The notes: generated from the letters alone by a model not told the origin. A stretch of DNA of 64,000 bases from Alistipes excrementigallinarum (GCA_019112825.1 DXIP01000008.1:62001-126000); one strand, 5' to 3'. Positions 1 to 8,148 are shown, numbered from the stretch's first letter. Numbers and translations are program-made.

Positions 1-94
1 GCTGACGGCGCCGACGACCAACCAGCGCCTCTACCGCATCGCCCCCGACGGCACGATGAGCGACATCACCGAACGCTTCCGCCGCCGGCCGTAG
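1..94 (+). CDS. C-terminal end of a truncated gene, unidentified
   Basis: An open frame enters from the left edge (reading from base 2) and stops with TAG at 92-94, giving 30 residues that end in a run of arginines and proline. The visible part has the sequence LYRIAPDGTM followed by DITERF, which resembles the last blade of an NHL or SMP-30-like beta-propeller. The next gene downstream on the same strand is also a propeller-type lipoprotein, so the two could be related or paralogous. The family is a guess; the frame and the stop are what the sequence shows. Confidence 0.5.
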   Translation, partial: LTAPTTNQRLYRIAPDGTMSDITERFRRRP

Positions 95-367
95 CCGTGC
101 GGGACGTTGAGGCCGGCCGCATCTCCCGAATGCGGGGCGCCGGCGCGGAGCTCCCGGTCCGGCATGGAGCCTTGGTGCGGCGAAGGTTTCGGCGCGGAAT
201 TTTCCGGCTTGGAGCGGGGCCCGCTGCGGCACGAAGGCCCCGGCACGGCTCGAAGGTTTCGGGCCGGTACGAAGCTACGACGCAGCATGGAGCTCCCGGC
301 GCGGCACGGTACCCTCGGCCCCCGGCCCGGATTTTCCGGCGCGGTGCGGATTTTTCGGGAAAATAGC

Positions 368-375
368 TATTTTTG
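368..375 (+). promoter_or_regulatory. Promoter -7 box for the propeller lipoprotein
   Basis: TATTTTTG matches the Bacteroidetes -7 consensus TAnnTTTG and sits in a short AT-rich patch inside GC-rich DNA. It lies 64 bp upstream of the start at 440. No clean TTTG -33 box is visible; TTTTTCGG about 20 bp upstream is the nearest. Confidence 0.5.
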
Positions 376-389
376 TCCCGGCGGCGACC

Positions 390-410
390 CCTCCGGAACG
401 GTTCCGGAGG
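390..410. promoter_or_regulatory. 21-bp palindrome in the 5' leader (possible operator)
   Basis: The arms CCTCCGGAAC (390-399) and GTTCCGGAGG (401-410) are perfect reverse complements around one central base. The palindrome lies between the promoter-like box at 368-375 and the start codon at 440. It could be a repressor site or, in RNA, a hairpin. There is no T-run after it, so a terminator is unlikely. Confidence 0.45.
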
Positions 411-439
411 CGTGCAGCGCCGCATGAACCCTAATTGAT

Positions 440-1354
440 ATGAACATGATGATGAAAAGAACCCCGAACCTGCTGAAACGGTCGGGAGCCCTGCTGCTCC
501 TCGCCGTGCTGCTCCTTCCCGCCTGCCGCGAAGGGGCGCAGAACCCGACGCTCGTCCTGAGCGACGGCATCCGCTTCTGCGAGAGCACCTATCCCTACCG
601 CGACGGCGTGCTGGTCGCCAACTTCGGCACCGAGAGCCTCAATCCGCTCAACGACGAGGGGAAGGGCTATATCCTCTATGTCACGCCCGAACGCAGCGAG
701 GTGGTGATTCCCGCCACGGGCGCCCTGTCGGCCCCCAAGGGGATGTTCCTGCGTGACGACCACCTCTTCGTCTGCGACGTCAACCGCGTGGTGGTCTTCA
801 ACCTTGCCCGCCCCGAGGCGGAGCCCCAGGTGGTGCGCCTGCCCGAAGGCGAGCTCTTCGTCAACGACCTGGTGGCCGACGGCAACGTGCTCTACGCCTC
901 GGTGACCAATACGGGCCGCATCTTCCGGTTCGACATCTCGGACCTCGACGCCGTGGGTGCCCCCGAGGCGTGGCTCGACGTGCCGGGTGCCAACGGCATG
1001 CTGCTCCACGACGGAGCCCTCTACGTGGTCTCCTACCCGGCCGACGGGGTGACCACCCCGGCCAACGTCGTCTACCGCATCGGTGCGCTGGACAACCCCG
1101 TAGCCGAGCGCTTCATCGAGCTGCCGGGTCAGTACGACGGCATCGCCCTCTCGACCGACGGCCGCGCCCTGGTGGTGAGCAACTGGGCTCCGGCCTCGCT
1201 GGCGCGCATCGACCTTGAGAGCCGCGCCGTGACGCCCGTCACCCTCGAGCTCGAGCAGCCGCTGGTAGGCCCCGCCGACATGACCCTCCGCGACGGGCAG
1301 CTCTGGATTCCCGACCTGCCCAACAGCCGCGTGGTGCGCATCGCCGAGCCCTGA
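440..1354 (+). CDS. SMP-30/NHL-like beta-propeller lipoprotein
   Basis: A 304-residue secreted lipoprotein. The N-terminus is basic (MKR...), followed by a leucine-rich segment and a lipobox ending in LLLPAC with the lipidated cysteine at about residue 29, so export and outer-membrane anchoring are expected. The mature part consists of repeated short beta motifs (VLVANFGT, LFVCDVNRVVVF, LYVVSYP, IWIPDLPNSRVV-like endings) typical of six-bladed SMP-30/gluconolactonase or NHL propellers. Catalytic metal ligands of true gluconolactonases are not evident, so a binding or sensing role is as likely as enzymatic activity. MNMMMKR offers several in-frame ATG starts; the first is used. It is a single-gene unit ending in a strong hairpin at 1379-1409. 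Confidence 0.75.
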   Translation: MNMMMKRTPNLLKRSGALLLLAVLLLPACREGAQNPTLVLSDGIRFCESTYPYRDGVLVANFGTESLNPLNDEGKGYILYVTPERSEVVIPATGALSAPKGMFLRDDHLFVCDVNRVVVFNLARPEAEPQVVRLPEGELFVNDLVADGNVLYASVTNTGRIFRFDISDLDAVGAPEAWLDVPGANGMLLHDGALYVVSYPADGVTTPANVVYRIGALDNPVAERFIELPGQYDGIALSTDGRALVVSNWAPASLARIDLESRAVTPVTLELEQPLVGPADMTLRDGQLWIPDLPNSRVVRIAEP

Positions 1355-1378
1355 TTGAAAGGCTGTGCAACCCGAAAA

Positions 1379-1409
1379 GAGGCGGACCCCATCGCGTGGG
1401 GTCCGCCTC
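1379..1409. terminator. Strong hairpin terminator after the propeller lipoprotein
   Basis: Perfect 12-bp stem GAGGCGGACCCC (1379-1390) with GGGGTCCGCCTC (1398-1409), a 7-base loop, then TCTGTTTTGTG. It separates the plus-strand lipoprotein gene from the convergent trmD gene. An A-rich stretch upstream (GAAAAGA) makes it usable from both sides. Confidence 0.8.
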
Positions 1410-1524
1410 TCTGTTTTGTGTGCTGTCCGGTCCCGGAAAGCGGCTGTTTTTTGCGCCGGCCTTTTTTCGGCATCCGGCGCCTCCGTCCGGTGCTGTCTTC
1501 CGTTTTTCGGCCCCCGGCGGGGTG

Positions 1525-2205
1525 TCAATCCTCGTCGAGCAGGTCGGGGCGCAGTGCGCGCGTCCGGGCAAGGGACTGCTCCTCCTGCCAGCGGGCTATC
1601 TCGGCGAAGTTACCCGAGAGGAGCACGTCGGGAACCCGCCATCCGCGGAACTCGGCCGGCCGCGTGTAGACGGGCGGGGCCAGCAGGTCGTCCTGGAAGC
1701 AGTCCGTCAGCGCCGAGGCCTCGTCGCCCAGCGCCCCGGGGATGAGCCGCACCACCGAGTCGGCAATGACGCAGGCGGCCAGCTCGCCCCCCGTCAGCAC
1801 GTAGTCGCCGATGGAAATCTCGCGCGTGATGAGGTGCTCGCGGATGCGGTGGTCGATGCCCTTGTAGTGGCCGCAGAGGATGATGATGTTCTCGAGCATC
1901 GAGAGGCGGTTGGCCTCGTGCTGGTCGTAGCGCACGCCGTCGGGCGAGGTGTAGATGATTTCGTCGTAGCGGCGCTCGGCGCAGAGCTTCTCGACCAGTT
2001 CGAAGACCGGTTCGCACTTCATCACCATGCCCGCCTCGCCCCCGAAGGGGTAGTCGTCGGTGGTCTTGCGCTTGTCGTGGGCGTAGTCGTGGAGGTTGTG
2101 CACCACAATTTCGACGAGCCCCTTCTCCTGGGCCCGCTTGAGGATGGATTCGTTCAGCGGCGAGCTTACCAGCTCGGGAACGACGGTGATGATATCGATG
2201 CGCAT
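1525..2205 (-). CDS. trmD: tRNA (guanine-N1-)-methyltransferase TrmD
   Basis: A 226-residue SPOUT methyltransferase that forms m1G37 in tRNAs reading codons that begin with C, preventing +1 frameshifts. The start MRIDIITVVPEL is the canonical beginning of the family; longer in-frame extensions run into GC-rich repeat DNA and are not credible. Family blocks visible are FGGEAGMVMKCEP near residue 54, GHYKGIDHRI near residue 115 and the trefoil-knot S-adenosylmethionine loop ISIGDYVLTGGELA near residue 132. Length is normal. It is the last gene of a minus-strand group behind the FkbM methyltransferase but is separated from it by a 263-bp repeat-filled gap, so it may have its own promoter, which I could not identify. 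Confidence 0.95.
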   Translation of the reverse strand: MRIDIITVVPELVSSPLNESILKRAQEKGLVEIVVHNLHDYAHDKRKTTDDYPFGGEAGMVMKCEPVFELVEKLCAERRYDEIIYTSPDGVRYDQHEANRLSMLENIIILCGHYKGIDHRIREHLITREISIGDYVLTGGELAACVIADSVVRLIPGALGDEASALTDCFQDDLLAPPVYTRPAEFRGWRVPDVLLSGNFAEIARWQEEQSLARTRALRPDLLDED

Positions 2206-2262
2206 CTGGGCAGTCGTTTGTTCGTGTTCGGTTTTTCGGGGCCGCACCGGAGCCATTTCCGT

Positions 2263-2460
2263 GGCCGGGCGGCGTGTGGCGGCGGGTTGTTTCGCGGGGA
2301 CTGCCTCGCCGGACCTCCCTTTGTGCGGGCTACTTTCCGGCCGGGCGGCGTGTGGCGGGCGTTTCGCGGAGTCTGTCCCGCCGGGCCTTCCTTTGTGCGG
2401 GGGCTGCCCCCGCCGAGCCTTCCTTTGTGGAACCTTTTCCGCGGCCGGGCGGCCTGTTCC
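2263..2460. repeat. Imperfect direct repeats between trmD and the FkbM gene
   Basis: The block GGCCGGGCGGC recurs at about 2263, 2339 and 2443. The first two copies continue in parallel through TGTGGCG..GG.TTTCGCGGA and end in C.TCCTTTGTGCGGG; the CCTTTGTG motif appears again at about 2422. Offsets of about 76 and 104 bp indicate a decayed tandem array. No coding capacity is convincing here. Confidence 0.6.
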
Positions 2461-2468
2461 GCCGGTCC

Positions 2469-3209
2469 TCAGTTGCGGGCGGCGCGGGGGCGGAAGATGA
2501 TGTCCTTTGCGGAGCCCTCCGTGAGCGGCACCTCGCGCCCGCGGTCGAGCGTGAAGCCCTCGTAGCCCAGCTCCGTGAAGAGTTCGATGATTCGGGGTCG
2601 GTTCGCTCCCCCCGTCTCGATGAGCACCCGCGGGCGGAAGCGTTCGAGCAGCGGCCGCATCTCGCGCATGACCACCAGCTCGTACCCCTCGATGTCGCAC
2701 TTGATGAAGTCGAGCCGCGTGAGCGGGGCGAAGAGCTCGCTGCCGCGCCGCATCTGGGCGGGGAACTCGTTGGAGGCCGCCTCGCCGCGCTCGTTGACGA
2801 AGTTCTGCCCCGTGCCGAAGTAGCCCTGCTCGCGCGCCGTGTCGTTGGCCATCGAGACCTCGCGCGAGGAGGCGCCCAGCGCGTAGGGGAGTATCTCGAC
2901 GTTGCTGTAGCTGCCGACGTTGCGGCGCAGCACGCGGCGAATCGGCTCGACGGGCTCGACGGCGTAGACCCTCCCCGCGGGGCCCGTCAGGCGGGCCAGC
3001 GTGCGGGTGTAGTAGCCCAGGTTGGCGCCGATGTCGATGACCGTGTCGCCCGGCGAGACCAGCGCGCCGAGGTGGTAGACATACTCCGTGGCGGGGCTGC
3101 GGCGCCCCAGGCCGAGGCGCTGGCTGAGGAAGAAGAGGGCGCTCACCGTGCGGAGGTATCCTTCGAGCGGCAGCAGCCGGTAGAGCAGTTTGTGAATCGG
3201 TTTTCCCAC
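2469..3209 (-). CDS. FkbM family SAM-dependent methyltransferase
   Basis: A 246-residue class I methyltransferase. The S-adenosylmethionine site is visible as VIDIGANLGYYT near residue 58, followed by VYAVEPVEP and the characteristic FkbM block FIKCDIEGYELVVMREM near residue 175, then VLIETGG. FkbM enzymes O-methylate sugars, lipids or secondary metabolites; the substrate cannot be told from the sequence. The start is GTG at 3209; the first methionine-coded region (GKPIHKLLYRLLP) looks like a normal N-terminal helix. It follows the MBL-fold gene by 13 bp and is probably cotranscribed with it. Confidence 0.85.
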   Translation of the reverse strand: MGKPIHKLLYRLLPLEGYLRTVSALFFLSQRLGLGRRSPATEYVYHLGALVSPGDTVIDIGANLGYYTRTLARLTGPAGRVYAVEPVEPIRRVLRRNVGSYSNVEILPYALGASSREVSMANDTAREQGYFGTGQNFVNERGEAASNEFPAQMRRGSELFAPLTRLDFIKCDIEGYELVVMREMRPLLERFRPRVLIETGGANRPRIIELFTELGYEGFTLDRGREVPLTEGSAKDIIFRPRAARN

Positions 3210-3222
3210 GGTGCTGAGCGGC

Positions 3223-3909
3223 TTAGCGGTGGTCGTTTTCGGGGTCGCGGTAGTTCACCTCGTGGTTGAGCACCTCGACGATGAAGGGGTTGTAGAGCGT
3301 CTCGTGGCCCAGCGTCGTCTCGGGTCCGTGGCCCGGATAGACGTGCACCTCGTCGCCCAGCGGCAGCAGCTGCTCGAGAATCGAGCGCATAATCCACGAG
3401 TAGTCGCCTCCGGGCAGGTCCGTGCGGCCAATCGACTCGCGGAAGAGCGTGTCGCCCGTGAAGAGCGCCTTCGACCGCGGCTCGTAGAGCGCCACGTGGC
3501 CCGGCGTGTGGCCCGGCGTGTGGATGACGCGCAGGGTCGTCTGCCCGAAGTGAAGCTCGGGCGTCGTCTCGAGGTCGATGTCCACCGTGGGCATCGCTCC
3601 GACGGGAACCCCGAATACCGAGCCGCTCACCGAGGCGTTCTCGAGCAGGAAGCGGTCCTTCGACGAGAGGGCGAAGGGGATGCCGTACTGCCGTTTGAGG
3701 AACTCCACGCCGAGCGTGTGGTCGAAGTGGCCGTGGGTGTTGGCCGCCAGCACGGGGTGCAGTCCGTGCTGCTCGATGAAGTTGCGCAGCGCCGCATTCT
3801 CGCGGTCGTTGCTGTTGCCGGCGTCGATGACGGCGCACTGGTTCGTCTCGTCCCAGAGGACGTAGGTGTTCTCCTGAATCGGATTGAAGGTCAGGCAGGC
3901 GATTTTCAT
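3223..3909 (-). CDS. MBL-fold metallo-hydrolase (glyoxalase II-like)
   Basis: A 228-residue cytoplasmic metallo-beta-lactamase-fold hydrolase. Metal-binding motifs are intact: THGHFDHTLG near residue 58 (HxHxDH), HTPGHTPGHVALY near residue 130, FTGDTLF near residue 148 and YPGHGPETTLGHE near residue 193. The glyoxalase II-like group usually hydrolyses thioesters such as S-lactoylglutathione or related thiol conjugates, but Bacteroidetes lack glutathione in most cases, so the substrate is open. The start MKIACLTFNPIQENTY is the normal N-terminus. A -7 box at 3986-3993 lies 76 bp upstream on this strand. First gene of a likely unit with the FkbM gene. Confidence 0.88.
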   Translation of the reverse strand: MKIACLTFNPIQENTYVLWDETNQCAVIDAGNSNDRENAALRNFIEQHGLHPVLAANTHGHFDHTLGVEFLKRQYGIPFALSSKDRFLLENASVSGSVFGVPVGAMPTVDIDLETTPELHFGQTTLRVIHTPGHTPGHVALYEPRSKALFTGDTLFRESIGRTDLPGGDYSWIMRSILEQLLPLGDEVHVYPGHGPETTLGHETLYNPFIVEVLNHEVNYRDPENDHR

Positions 3910-3985
3910 GCGGGTGAAAGCGGTTTGTGGCCTGCGCCGGGCCGTCCGTGGAGGGGTCGGGCAAGGTGCGGGCCGGGTAACGCGA

Positions 3986-3993
3986 CAAAGATA
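3986..3993 (-). promoter_or_regulatory. Promoter -7 box for the MBL-fold gene
   Basis: Read on the minus strand the sequence is TATCTTTG, an exact TAnnTTTG match. A TTTG box lies 24 bp further upstream (4018-4021 as CAAA on plus). The gene starts 76 bp downstream at 3909. Confidence 0.6.
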
Positions 3994-4339
3994 GTGCATG
4001 CGGCGCGCAAAAACAAGCAAAAACAGGTCCGCGCGGCATTTGCCCTTCGGGCCGCGGTGCGGCAGCGGGACGGAGAAGGGTCTGCGGCCGGCAGCAGGGC
4101 CGCAGAGGGTCGGTGGCTGGCAGCGGGGCGGCGGAAGGTCGGGCGGAGGGTGGCCGGCCGGAGCTTTGCGAGCGGGCGACGGCGGGTCGTCGGCAGGAGG
4201 AAGAAGGGTCGGCCGCGGCCGGTCGGATGGTCCGGGAACGGCCGCGCGGAGGGCTGTCTGTGGCCGGGCGGAGAAGGGGCCGCTGTCGGAGCGGGGCGAA
4301 GAAAGCGGCCGGAGGCGGGGCGGGGAGCGGAATTTTTCG

Positions 4340-4347
4340 TATCTTTC
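4340..4347 (+). promoter_or_regulatory. Probable promoter -7 box for the anchored lipoprotein
   Basis: TATCTTTC, one mismatch from TAnnTTTG, directly after AATTTTTCG in otherwise GC-rich DNA. The start codon at 4411 is 63 bp downstream. Confidence 0.45.
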
Positions 4348-4410
4348 CGCCTGCAACTTCGCGCGGGCGCCATGCGTCCCGGCCCGACGTTTGCATCTTC
4401 GGAACAGAAT

Positions 4411-5631
4411 ATGAAACAATCCCTCCTTTGGCGCGGCCTGCTGGTGTGGGCCTGCGCCCTTGCGGCGACGGGGTGCTCGCTGCTCAAGGTCTCGGTCTCG
4501 TCGGGTGACCCGCTGCCCGACGAGACGCTGCGTCTGCGCACCATGACGCGGGGCTTCTACTACGACCTCTCGTCGGGCATCGCGGCGGCGGCCGACTCCG
4601 TGGTTGCCGCCTCGCCCCGCGCTGCGACGCAGCTGGCGGCCATCCGCTGGAAAATCCGCGCCACGCGGGCGGCCGTCGAGGCGGCCATGCAGTCCGACCC
4701 CGAGGTGGCGCTGGCTGACACGTGGATTCTCTGCCGCCGCATGAACGAGGCCTTCGCGCAGCTGCCCGACTCGCTGCTCTTCGGGGCGGAGAGCTCCATT
4801 GCGCGCGAGGCGGCCGCCCGCTTCGAGCGGCGCGTAGCGCGGCTCTCGGAGCAGCTGCTCCCCGCCGACCGGCAGCGGCTCATGGAGCGCTTCGTCGAGG
4901 AGTACGTCGCGGCGCACCCCCGTCCCGACGACGACGGGGCGGCGGCGCCCAACACGCTGCTGGCCTGGTTCGAGTTCCTGCGCGCCAACGGCCGCGAACC
5001 GAGCTACGCCACGGGGAGCATCTCGGAGGTGATGGCCGACGTGAGCGACCGCGTGGGGAGCCAGACCCGGCAGCTGGCCAACAGCGTGGGGTGGTCGCGC
5101 CAGATGCTCGAAATCCGCATGCAGCAGGACAGCCTGCGCAGCCGCGTCGAGGGGCAGCTCGACTCGCTCGAACGCAACTTCGGCCGGCTGGTGGCCGTGG
5201 CCGAGCATCTGCCCGGCCTCTCGGAGCAGCTGCTGGAGGAGTTGAACCTCCAGGCCGGGCAGCTCATCGGCGCCATCGACTCGAGCATGGCCTCGGCCTT
5301 CGACGACCTCGACCGGCAGCGGGTCGAGATTCAGCACTACGTCTCGACCGAACGCGAGGCGCTCGTCGGACAGGTGCAGCAGGCGGCCGACGAGGCGGTG
5401 CAGCATGCCCTGGAGCGCATCCCGGCGGTGGTTGGACGGCTGCTCTTCTATGTGGTGGCGGCGCTGGTGGTGCTGCTCGGCCTCCCCTTCCTGGTGGGCT
5501 TCTGGCTGGGCGGCCTGCGCGCCCGCCGGCAGAGCGGCCGGCAGAAGGCCCCGTCGGGGGACGATTCGGCTCCGGAGCAGGGCGGCGGCTCCCCGGACGA
5601 GGGTCGGAGCGGCCCCGGTGAATCCCGGTGA
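4411..5631 (+). CDS. Lipoprotein with coiled-coil body and C-terminal membrane segment, unknown
   Basis: A 406-residue protein I do not recognise. It begins MKQSLLWRGL, has a hydrophobic core and a lipobox LAATGC with the cysteine at residue 22, predicting a lipid-anchored protein. Residues about 200-335 are rich in heptad-like Leu/Glu/Arg/Gln (ERNFGRLVAVAEHL, LDRQRVEIQHYVSTEREAL) and look coiled-coil. Residues about 345-368 form one strongly hydrophobic segment followed by RARR and a Gly/Ser/Asp/Glu-rich tail. It would thus be tethered at both ends, by lipid and by a transmembrane helix, which is unusual. Start chosen because it gives the signal sequence and follows a promoter-like box. Single-gene unit just upstream of rlmD. 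Confidence 0.7.
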   Translation: MKQSLLWRGLLVWACALAATGCSLLKVSVSSGDPLPDETLRLRTMTRGFYYDLSSGIAAAADSVVAASPRAATQLAAIRWKIRATRAAVEAAMQSDPEVALADTWILCRRMNEAFAQLPDSLLFGAESSIAREAAARFERRVARLSEQLLPADRQRLMERFVEEYVAAHPRPDDDGAAAPNTLLAWFEFLRANGREPSYATGSISEVMADVSDRVGSQTRQLANSVGWSRQMLEIRMQQDSLRSRVEGQLDSLERNFGRLVAVAEHLPGLSEQLLEELNLQAGQLIGAIDSSMASAFDDLDRQRVEIQHYVSTEREALVGQVQQAADEAVQHALERIPAVVGRLLFYVVAALVVLLGLPFLVGFWLGGLRARRQSGRQKAPSGDDSAPEQGGGSPDEGRSGPGESR

Positions 5632-5675
5632 ATGAAATAATCGCCCGTTTTGGCCGTCGAACGGCGAATTATCCC

Positions 5676-5683
5676 TACCTTTG
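5676..5683 (+). promoter_or_regulatory. rlmD promoter (-7 box)
   Basis: TACCTTTG matches TAnnTTTG; TTTG at 5649-5652 could serve as the -33 box with 23 bp spacing. The box overlaps a possible TTG start at 5681, which argues for translation starting at the ATG at 5714. Confidence 0.65.
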
Positions 5684-5713
5684 TCTCCCGAACAACAGCG
5701 AAAAAGAGACCTT

Positions 5714-7123
5714 ATGGCACGCAAAAAAGCCGATTACCCTCTGCTCGAGGGACTCGAAATAACGACGCTCGCCGCCGAAGGCAAGGCGATGGGGCGCTGG
5801 AACGAACAGGTGGTCTTCGTCCCGATGACCGTACCGGGCGACGTGGTCGACGTCCAGATTCGGACCAAGCGCCGCCGCTACATGGAGGGTTACGTGGTCC
5901 GCTACGTGCGCCGCTCGCCGCTGCGTGTGGAGCCCTTCTGCGAACACTTCGGTGTCTGCGGCGGCTGCAAGTGGCAGAACCTGCCCTACGACGAGCAGCT
6001 GCGCTTCAAGCGCGAGCAGGTGCGCGACCAGCTCACGCGCATCGGCAAGGTCGAACTGCCCGAGATTGCCCCCTGCCTGGGGTCGGCCCGCACGCAGTTC
6101 TACCGCAACAAGCTCGAATTCACCTTCGCCGACCGCCGCTGGCTCACCTACGAGGAGGTGGCCTCCGGTGCGGAGCTCGACGCCTCGCCCGCCGTGGGCT
6201 TCCACATCCCGGGCATGTTCGACAAGGTGCTCGACATCCACCGCTGCTGGCTCCAGCCCGAGCCCTCGAACGCCATCCGCCTCGAGGCGAAGCGCTTCTG
6301 CGTGGAGCACGGCTATACGTTCCATAACGCCCGCGAGCACAGCGGCCTGATGCGCAACATGATTATCCGTACGGCCTCGACGGGCGAGGTGATGGTCATC
6401 GTGGTCTTCGGCCAGGAGGACATGCCGCGCATTGAGGCGCTGCTCGACCACCTTGCCGCCGCCTTCCCCGCCATCACGTCGCTCTTCTACGTGGTCAACA
6501 CCAAGTGGAACGACTCGGTGGGCGACCTGCAGCCGGTCTGCTACCGGGGCAAGGACCACATCATCGAGCAGATGGAGGGGCTGCGCTTCAAGGTGGGTCC
6601 CAAATCCTTCTACCAGACCAATTCGCAGCAGGCCCTGGAGCTCTACCGCGTGGCCCGCGACTTCGCCCAGCTCGGCGGCGACGAGGTGCTCTACGACCTC
6701 TACACCGGGACGGGCACCATCGCCAACTTCTGCGCCGCGCGCTGCCGGCAGGTGGTGGGCGTGGAGTATGTTCCCGAGGCGATTGAGGATGCGAAGCTCA
6801 ACTCGGCGCTCAACGGCATCACCAACACGCGCTTCTATGCGGGCGACATGAAGGAGGTGCTCGACGACGCCTTCGTTGCGGCCAACGGACGCCCCGACGT
6901 CATCATCCTCGACCCGCCGCGTGCCGGGGTCGACGAGCCGGTGCTGGAGGTCATCCTGCGTGCGGCGCCCCGGCGGATTGTCTACGTGAGCTGCAACCCC
7001 GCCACGCAGGCGCGCGACCTGGCGCTGCTCGACGGCGCCTACCGCGTCGAGGCGGTGCAGCCGGTCGACATGTTCCCCCATACGCACCACGTCGAGAACG
7101 TCGTGAAGCTCGTGCGGCGGTAG
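5714..7123 (+). CDS. rlmD: 23S rRNA (uracil-C5)-methyltransferase RlmD/RumA
   Basis: A 469-residue TrmA/RlmD-type enzyme that makes m5U in RNA, by homology at U1939 of 23S rRNA. Order of parts: TRAM RNA-binding domain (residues about 10-70), iron-sulfur cluster cysteines at 76, 82 and 85 (CEHFGVCGGC) with a fourth in HRCWLQPEP near 180, an S-adenosylmethionine site LYDLYTGTGTIANF near 334, and the catalytic block YVSCNPATQARDL near 424 after LDPPRAGVDEP. The ATG start is preferred over the upstream TTG because the promoter box covers the latter. Single-gene transcript. Bacteroidetes often have several RumA-like paralogues, so the exact rRNA position is inferred. Confidence 0.9.
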   Translation: MARKKADYPLLEGLEITTLAAEGKAMGRWNEQVVFVPMTVPGDVVDVQIRTKRRRYMEGYVVRYVRRSPLRVEPFCEHFGVCGGCKWQNLPYDEQLRFKREQVRDQLTRIGKVELPEIAPCLGSARTQFYRNKLEFTFADRRWLTYEEVASGAELDASPAVGFHIPGMFDKVLDIHRCWLQPEPSNAIRLEAKRFCVEHGYTFHNAREHSGLMRNMIIRTASTGEVMVIVVFGQEDMPRIEALLDHLAAAFPAITSLFYVVNTKWNDSVGDLQPVCYRGKDHIIEQMEGLRFKVGPKSFYQTNSQQALELYRVARDFAQLGGDEVLYDLYTGTGTIANFCAARCRQVVGVEYVPEAIEDAKLNSALNGITNTRFYAGDMKEVLDDAFVAANGRPDVIILDPPRAGVDEPVLEVILRAAPRRIVYVSCNPATQARDLALLDGAYRVEAVQPVDMFPHTHHVENVVKLVRR

Positions 7124-7337
7124 GGTAGTGCGGTGGCGAGGCCGCGGCTTTTCGCGGGGGACGGGCCGGTGGACTGCTTCCTTGCGGTTCGGGGCCGGTG
7201 TTTCTGCCGTTTTGCGGCGGCTGAGGCTTTTTGCGGCGGCGGGCGGGCCTCCGGTACGTCCCGGAAAAAGGCGGCCGTACAATATCGGGAGGGAAGCCGA
7301 CGTTCTATGAGTACGAGAAACCTTAAAACCCCATACG

Positions 7338-8033
7338 ATGAAAAAGTTGATTCTGATGGCGGCGGTCGCCCTGATGGCGCTCCCCGCGGCGGCACAGAAT
7401 GCCGAAGCCTATCCCAGCTACATCCAGGTGACGGGCAGGGCCGAGCAGGAGCTCACCCCCGACGAATTCTACCTCTCGATTGTCATCGACGAGCGCGACT
7501 CGAAGGGCAAAATCTCGGTCGAGAGCCAGCAGCGCGACCTCATCTCGACGCTCAAGAAGCAGGGGGTCAACGTCTCCGAACAGCTCAAGATGTCCAACCT
7601 CTCGAGTGAATTCTTCAAGAAGAAGAGCACGCTCTCGACGGCCAAATACCAGCTCAAGCTCTTCTCGGCCGAGGAGGTGGCCCGCGTCTGGCAGGCGCTC
7701 GACGCGCTGGGCATCTCGAACGTCTCGTTGCTGCGCGTGAGCCACTCGAAGCTCGACCAGTACAAGGAGCAGGTGCGTCTGGAGGCCATCCGCAATGCCC
7801 GCGAGAGTGCCGAGTCGCTGGCCGGCGCCATCGGCCAGAGGGTGGGCAAGTGCTTCTACATCTACGACTCGAACAGCGACGTGATGCCCGCCCTCTATGC
7901 CAACGGGATGATGCTGGCGCGCGGGCTGAAGGTCTCCGAGGAGGCTTCGGATGCCTCGTTCGTCGAGGAGCCGCTCGAATTCCGGACCATCAAGCTCGAC
8001 TACAGCGTCCAGGCGAAGTTCGTCCTCGAATAG
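7338..8033 (+). CDS. SIMPL (DUF541) domain periplasmic protein
   Basis: A 231-residue exported protein. Signal peptide of about 19 residues ending ALPAAAQ, cleaved after AAA-Q. The mature part is one SIMPL/DUF541 domain: it begins YIQVTGRAEQELTPDEFYLSI (the VxGxxxxxxxPD pattern of the family), has the central LEAIRNARESAESLAGAIGQ helix and a final FRTIKLDYSVQAKFVLE strand. SIMPL proteins such as YggE are periplasmic or envelope-linked and affect oxidative stress tolerance; no catalytic function is established. Spaced 214 bp from rlmD and followed by a terminator-like hairpin, so probably monocistronic. Confidence 0.85.
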   Translation: MKKLILMAAVALMALPAAAQNAEAYPSYIQVTGRAEQELTPDEFYLSIVIDERDSKGKISVESQQRDLISTLKKQGVNVSEQLKMSNLSSEFFKKKSTLSTAKYQLKLFSAEEVARVWQALDALGISNVSLLRVSHSKLDQYKEQVRLEAIRNARESAESLAGAIGQRVGKCFYIYDSNSDVMPALYANGMMLARGLKVSEEASDASFVEEPLEFRTIKLDYSVQAKFVLE

Positions 8034-8096
8034 AGGGCTGAAAGCCGCCCGCTGTCTTTCGGACAGGCTGCGCGAAGGGCTCTTCGCTACAGGTAT

Positions 8097-8148
8097 GCGC
8101 CCCTCCGGGCCCGGGAGTTGCCTCCCGCGGCGGACGGGGCGCTTTTTT
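8097..8148 (+). terminator. Terminator after the SIMPL gene
   Basis: The arm GCGCCCCTCCG (8097-8107) pairs with CGGACGGGGCGC (8131-8142), one bulge, enclosing a second small stem GGGAG/CTCCC. Six T residues follow (8143-8148). The T-run is also the beginning of the first 44-bp repeat unit. Confidence 0.65.

Larger units (their letters stand above)
95..439. other. Gap of 345 bp with a promoter and a palindrome
   Basis: No gene is supported here. The first 250 bases are GC-rich with short imperfect repeats of GGC/CGG type (for example GAAGGTTTCGG occurs at about 183 and 251). The last 80 bases hold an AT-rich promoter-like segment and a 21-bp palindrome, listed separately, both oriented to serve the lipoprotein gene that starts at 440. 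Confidence 0.6.
3910..4410. other. 500-bp gap with divergent promoters
   Basis: No gene is supported. The ends hold promoter-like boxes for the divergent genes (minus at 3986-3993, plus at 4340-4347). The middle, about 4030-4320, is GC-rich with irregular repeated words such as GGTCGG, GGGCGGAGGG and GGCAGC. Long open frames cross it on both strands but have Arg/Pro/Ala-rich shadow-type translations. Confidence 0.55.

Noticed and set aside
3223..5724. Very long minus-strand open frame (833 residues) across 3223-5724
   Set aside because: Only its C-terminal 228 residues (from 3909) are the MBL-fold hydrolase. The rest is antisense to the lipoprotein gene and the gap, and follows from GC-rich codon composition.
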